Assembly: GCA_009917455.1 (NCBI GenBank)
Contig: QZDS01000003.1
Location: 225,112-289,111, forward strand
Length of the DNA stretch: 64,000 nucleotides
Reading direction: 5' to 3'
From: a bacterium 1xD8-48
GTDB lineage: Bacteria; Bacillota; Clostridia; Lachnospirales; Lachnospiraceae
The notes beneath the pieces are model-generated. The model was not told the origin of the DNA. It ran no database searches and saw only the letters and a list, made by a program, of their open reading frames with translations. Below are positions 61,961 to 64,000 of the stretch, one piece after another; the first letter of the stretch is position 1; each line of letters opens with the position of its first letter. The position numbers and the translations under genes were made by a program.

Positions 61961-63907
61961 TTATAACGGCCACACTTTAATTTTATTCTCCCCTTCCTTC
62001 AAGTTCGCAAAAGGCCCGGCCGGCGTCTCGCCGTCCCACTTTCTTCCCAGATAATCGCTGTCAAAGAAAATCTCTTTCCCTTCCGGCGTCTCGTAGGCGG
62101 CTTCTGTGATGCGGGTCATCCCAAAATCCCCTGAACGCAGCTCGCCCGCCGTCTTTTTCAGCATTTCTGCTCCTGCCGTAAACGCAAGATATGTCCCGTC
62201 AGCTTCCTCCACGATTCGCACTTTGGGGTTTGCGTCGGAGACGGTATACTCCTTTTCCCTTTCAAAAGGCTTTGCGCCATTTAAATAGCAGTTGTTATTA
62301 ATGTAAACCGGCTGCTTTACCAGCACATACATTTCCAAATCGCCTACGCCCCTGGAGAGAACCTCGTCAACATACTCCTCCAGAGAAGTAGTGCTTCCCT
62401 CATAGCCTTCCGTGCCGCAGGTGGACTGCTCTGTGTAAATCTGCGCCCCTCCCAGGAAAATGTTCCGGTACAGTCTGTCGTCGCCGCCGTAAACTACCGT
62501 AGTTCCCGCCACTTCCGTTGTGTGGGGGTAGTGATAGGGGGTGGAGCGGTCCGGCACCGGCTCCCTTCGCATGGTTCCGCAGCAGAGATTATGTACGTAG
62601 GCGCCGCCCTGAGCGATATTGTCAAAATTATATTCAGAAGCAAAAATATTGTTGTCCACAATATAAGGGCCGTGTGTCACCTCCACCATCAAATCCCTGT
62701 CGTTGCTGTAATACAGGTTTTTGCTCACCCGCGTCCCCTGCGCCTGCCAGTCAAGCCATGTGCCAAGGGTGCAGTTGTGGATATTGTTGTTGTGAATCTG
62801 TACGTCGATTGCAGCGTGGAGCTTGATTCCCGCGATTTCATAGCCGAAATACTCATGCTTCACCGCAATATTATAAATATGGTTTCCGTAAATCTCGCTG
62901 AACACGCAGCCCATATGACCCACAATTCCGTTCTGCCCGCAGTCGTAAATCACATTGTTGCGGACAATATGGGAGCCGATGGTTTCCTTACTCCATCCGA
63001 TATGCCGCGCCCGGAAAACCGCCTCCATCTGATACTGATAGCCCGGCTTTCTCCGGGTTCTGGTACACAGGTTATGTCCTGTAGACTCCTCCTTGCCGAT
63101 ACTGATACCGCTGCATTTTGCGTCATGGATAGTATTATTTTCAATTATCCAGCCCTTGCTCCAGTTTGCCCCCAAAAGCCCCGGCTGGTCGGCTGTGGGC
63201 GGCGTCCAGGGACAGGCGGCCTGGGCCATCTCAAAGCCGGATACCGTAATATAATTTCTTCCCGTCTTTACCGGATAAAAACAGCACTTGCGCACATTGA
63301 TTTCCGTCAGCTCCTCATTCGGGTCCGCCCCCTGGAAGTTTGCGTAAAGCGTGGTGTTTTCCTCGTCTGTCTCGCAGTACCACTGATAAACGGAATCCTC
63401 AGGATGGAGCAGCGGTTCCGCGTGTTTTGTCCATGGCGGATTTACTCCCTCTGTTCGCATCACGGGATTTTTCACCTCCTCAAGGCTTTTCGCCTCGTAG
63501 AAGGATTTTCCGTTCAGATACACGTCTCCCGTATGAAGAATGTCTCCCTCCGGCGCAATAAACCAGTCGCCGCCCAAAACCTCCTTATAAGGATTGTAGT
63601 CCCCGAACATCTCATTGGACAAGACGGCTTTCCATACCGTTCCCTCAACATTTTCCCAGTTTTCAATCCGCTCGGACCCCTTAATTACCACCTTTTCCCC
63701 GGAAGCAGCCCGGTAGGTAATGCGGTTAAACTCGCTGCTGCCGCCGTTTTCCGGCTTCACCCATTCCCGGTATTCCCCGCCGTGCACCGTCACCACATCT
63801 CCCGGCATTGCAAGAGACGCCGCTCTTTGGATTGTTGCAAAAGGACGCTCCGCGCTTCCGTCGTTTCTGTCATTTCCGCTGACAGATACATGATATTCTC
63901 TACCCAT
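61961..63907 (-). CDS. xylC: GH120 beta-xylosidase (right-handed beta-helix)
   Basis: A 648-residue protein that aligns from memory with the GH120 beta-xylosidase XylC of Thermoanaerobacterium (about 640 residues). It starts REYHVSVSGNDRNDGSAERPF and holds PTADQPGLLGANWSKGWIIE, GYEIAGIKLHAAIDVQIHNN and EVAGTTVVYGGDDRLYRNIF. The catalytic pair is Asp386 in TWLDWQAQGTR and Glu409 in MVEVTHGPY, spaced 23 residues as in the family (Asp382/Glu405). There is no signal peptide, so it works on imported xylo-oligosaccharides, releasing xylose. The start follows AGGGAGGAATATC. An IS begins only 24 bases upstream. Confidence 0.93.
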   Translation of the reverse strand: MGREYHVSVSGNDRNDGSAERPFATIQRAASLAMPGDVVTVHGGEYREWVKPENGGSSEFNRITYRAASGEKVVIKGSERIENWENVEGTVWKAVLSNEMFGDYNPYKEVLGGDWFIAPEGDILHTGDVYLNGKSFYEAKSLEEVKNPVMRTEGVNPPWTKHAEPLLHPEDSVYQWYCETDEENTTLYANFQGADPNEELTEINVRKCCFYPVKTGRNYITVSGFEMAQAACPWTPPTADQPGLLGANWSKGWIIENNTIHDAKCSGISIGKEESTGHNLCTRTRRKPGYQYQMEAVFRARHIGWSKETIGSHIVRNNVIYDCGQNGIVGHMGCVFSEIYGNHIYNIAVKHEYFGYEIAGIKLHAAIDVQIHNNNIHNCTLGTWLDWQAQGTRVSKNLYYSNDRDLMVEVTHGPYIVDNNIFASEYNFDNIAQGGAYVHNLCCGTMRREPVPDRSTPYHYPHTTEVAGTTVVYGGDDRLYRNIFLGGAQIYTEQSTCGTEGYEGSTTSLEEYVDEVLSRGVGDLEMYVLVKQPVYINNNCYLNGAKPFEREKEYTVSDANPKVRIVEEADGTYLAFTAGAEMLKKTAGELRSGDFGMTRITEAAYETPEGKEIFFDSDYLGRKWDGETPAGPFANLKEGENKIKVWPL

Positions 63908-63930
63908 GATATTCCTCCCTTTTTGTTTCA

Positions 63931-64000
63931 GAGCAGTCTCGGAAACTCGACAAAGCCCGAATTACCGCTCTTTTTTCATTTCTTTTATTTTCTTATCCTC
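63931..64000 (+). mobile_element. Second copy of the hicB-type insertion sequence, left end only
   Basis: GAGCAGTCTCGGAAACTC at 63931-63948 is identical to the right terminal repeat of the IS at 38582-40476 and one base off its left repeat. The following 50 bases resemble the left end of that IS (CGAATT, CCGCTCTTTTTT), so another related copy enters here and leaves the window. Confidence 0.85.

Overview
The window looks like chromosome of an anaerobic, endospore-forming member of the Lachnospiraceae or a close Clostridia relative. The evidence is a SipL-type spore protein (DUF3794 plus LysM), a subtilase of the clostridial Csp type, a YesM/YesN-type xyloside locus, a PyrD/PyrK dihydroorotate dehydrogenase and many GH2/GH3/GH120 enzymes. 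The genus cannot be fixed from sequence reading alone.

Positions 1 to about 24,176 are the right part of an integrative conjugative element of the Tn1549/CTn-like type, transcribed leftwards. From right to left: a head region rich in dyads, DUF5348 gene, parA, parB, two tandem terminators, repA, DUF3846 gene, a 1,599-residue LPXTG-type surface protein, a class B sortase, pcfB, virD4, maff2, a VirB6-like membrane protein, a SpoVG-like gene, DUF3849 gene, prgI, virB4, a radical SAM gene and a DNA methyltransferase that runs off the left edge. The relaxase, integrase and left end lie outside. The most striking feature is virB4: it is broken into three exons by two different group II introns (5292-7608 and 1960-4753). 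Removing both introns exactly rebuilds one 823-residue VirB4, and the second intron sits inside the Walker B codons. Several intrinsic-terminator-like hairpins sit directly before module-heading genes with no room for a promoter. The head region has three copies of a 15-16 base repeat that could form mutually exclusive hairpins.

The element abuts the 3' end of an S8 protease gene. Positions 24.2-38.1 kb are core chromosome: a GH2 beta-mannosidase, an AraC regulator, a ClpX paralogue, a NlpC/P60 hydrolase, a trigger-factor-like lipoprotein, DUF1934, murI, a GntR regulator and ispE. A pair of palindromic repeats follows ispE.

Positions 38.3-40.9 kb hold a hicAB toxin-antitoxin locus whose antitoxin gene is split by an 1,895-bp insertion sequence (18-bp inverted repeats, 5-bp target duplication ATAAT). 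A second, related copy of this IS begins at 63,931, just upstream of the last gene. Next come a decayed chimeric transporter remnant, a gene with a sigma-28-like promoter, an AAA/PD-(D/E)XK protein, sipL and pyrDKC.

Positions 48.8-63.9 kb form a leftward xylo-oligosaccharide locus: GH120 beta-xylosidase, ABC importer (binding protein and two permeases, no ATPase gene), a YesM/YesN two-component system, a GH3 glycosidase and a DUF2264 protein. An AT-rich single-chain restriction-modification gene lies in the middle. The GH3, DUF2264, pyrC, pyrK and pyrD genes are packed with almost no gaps.
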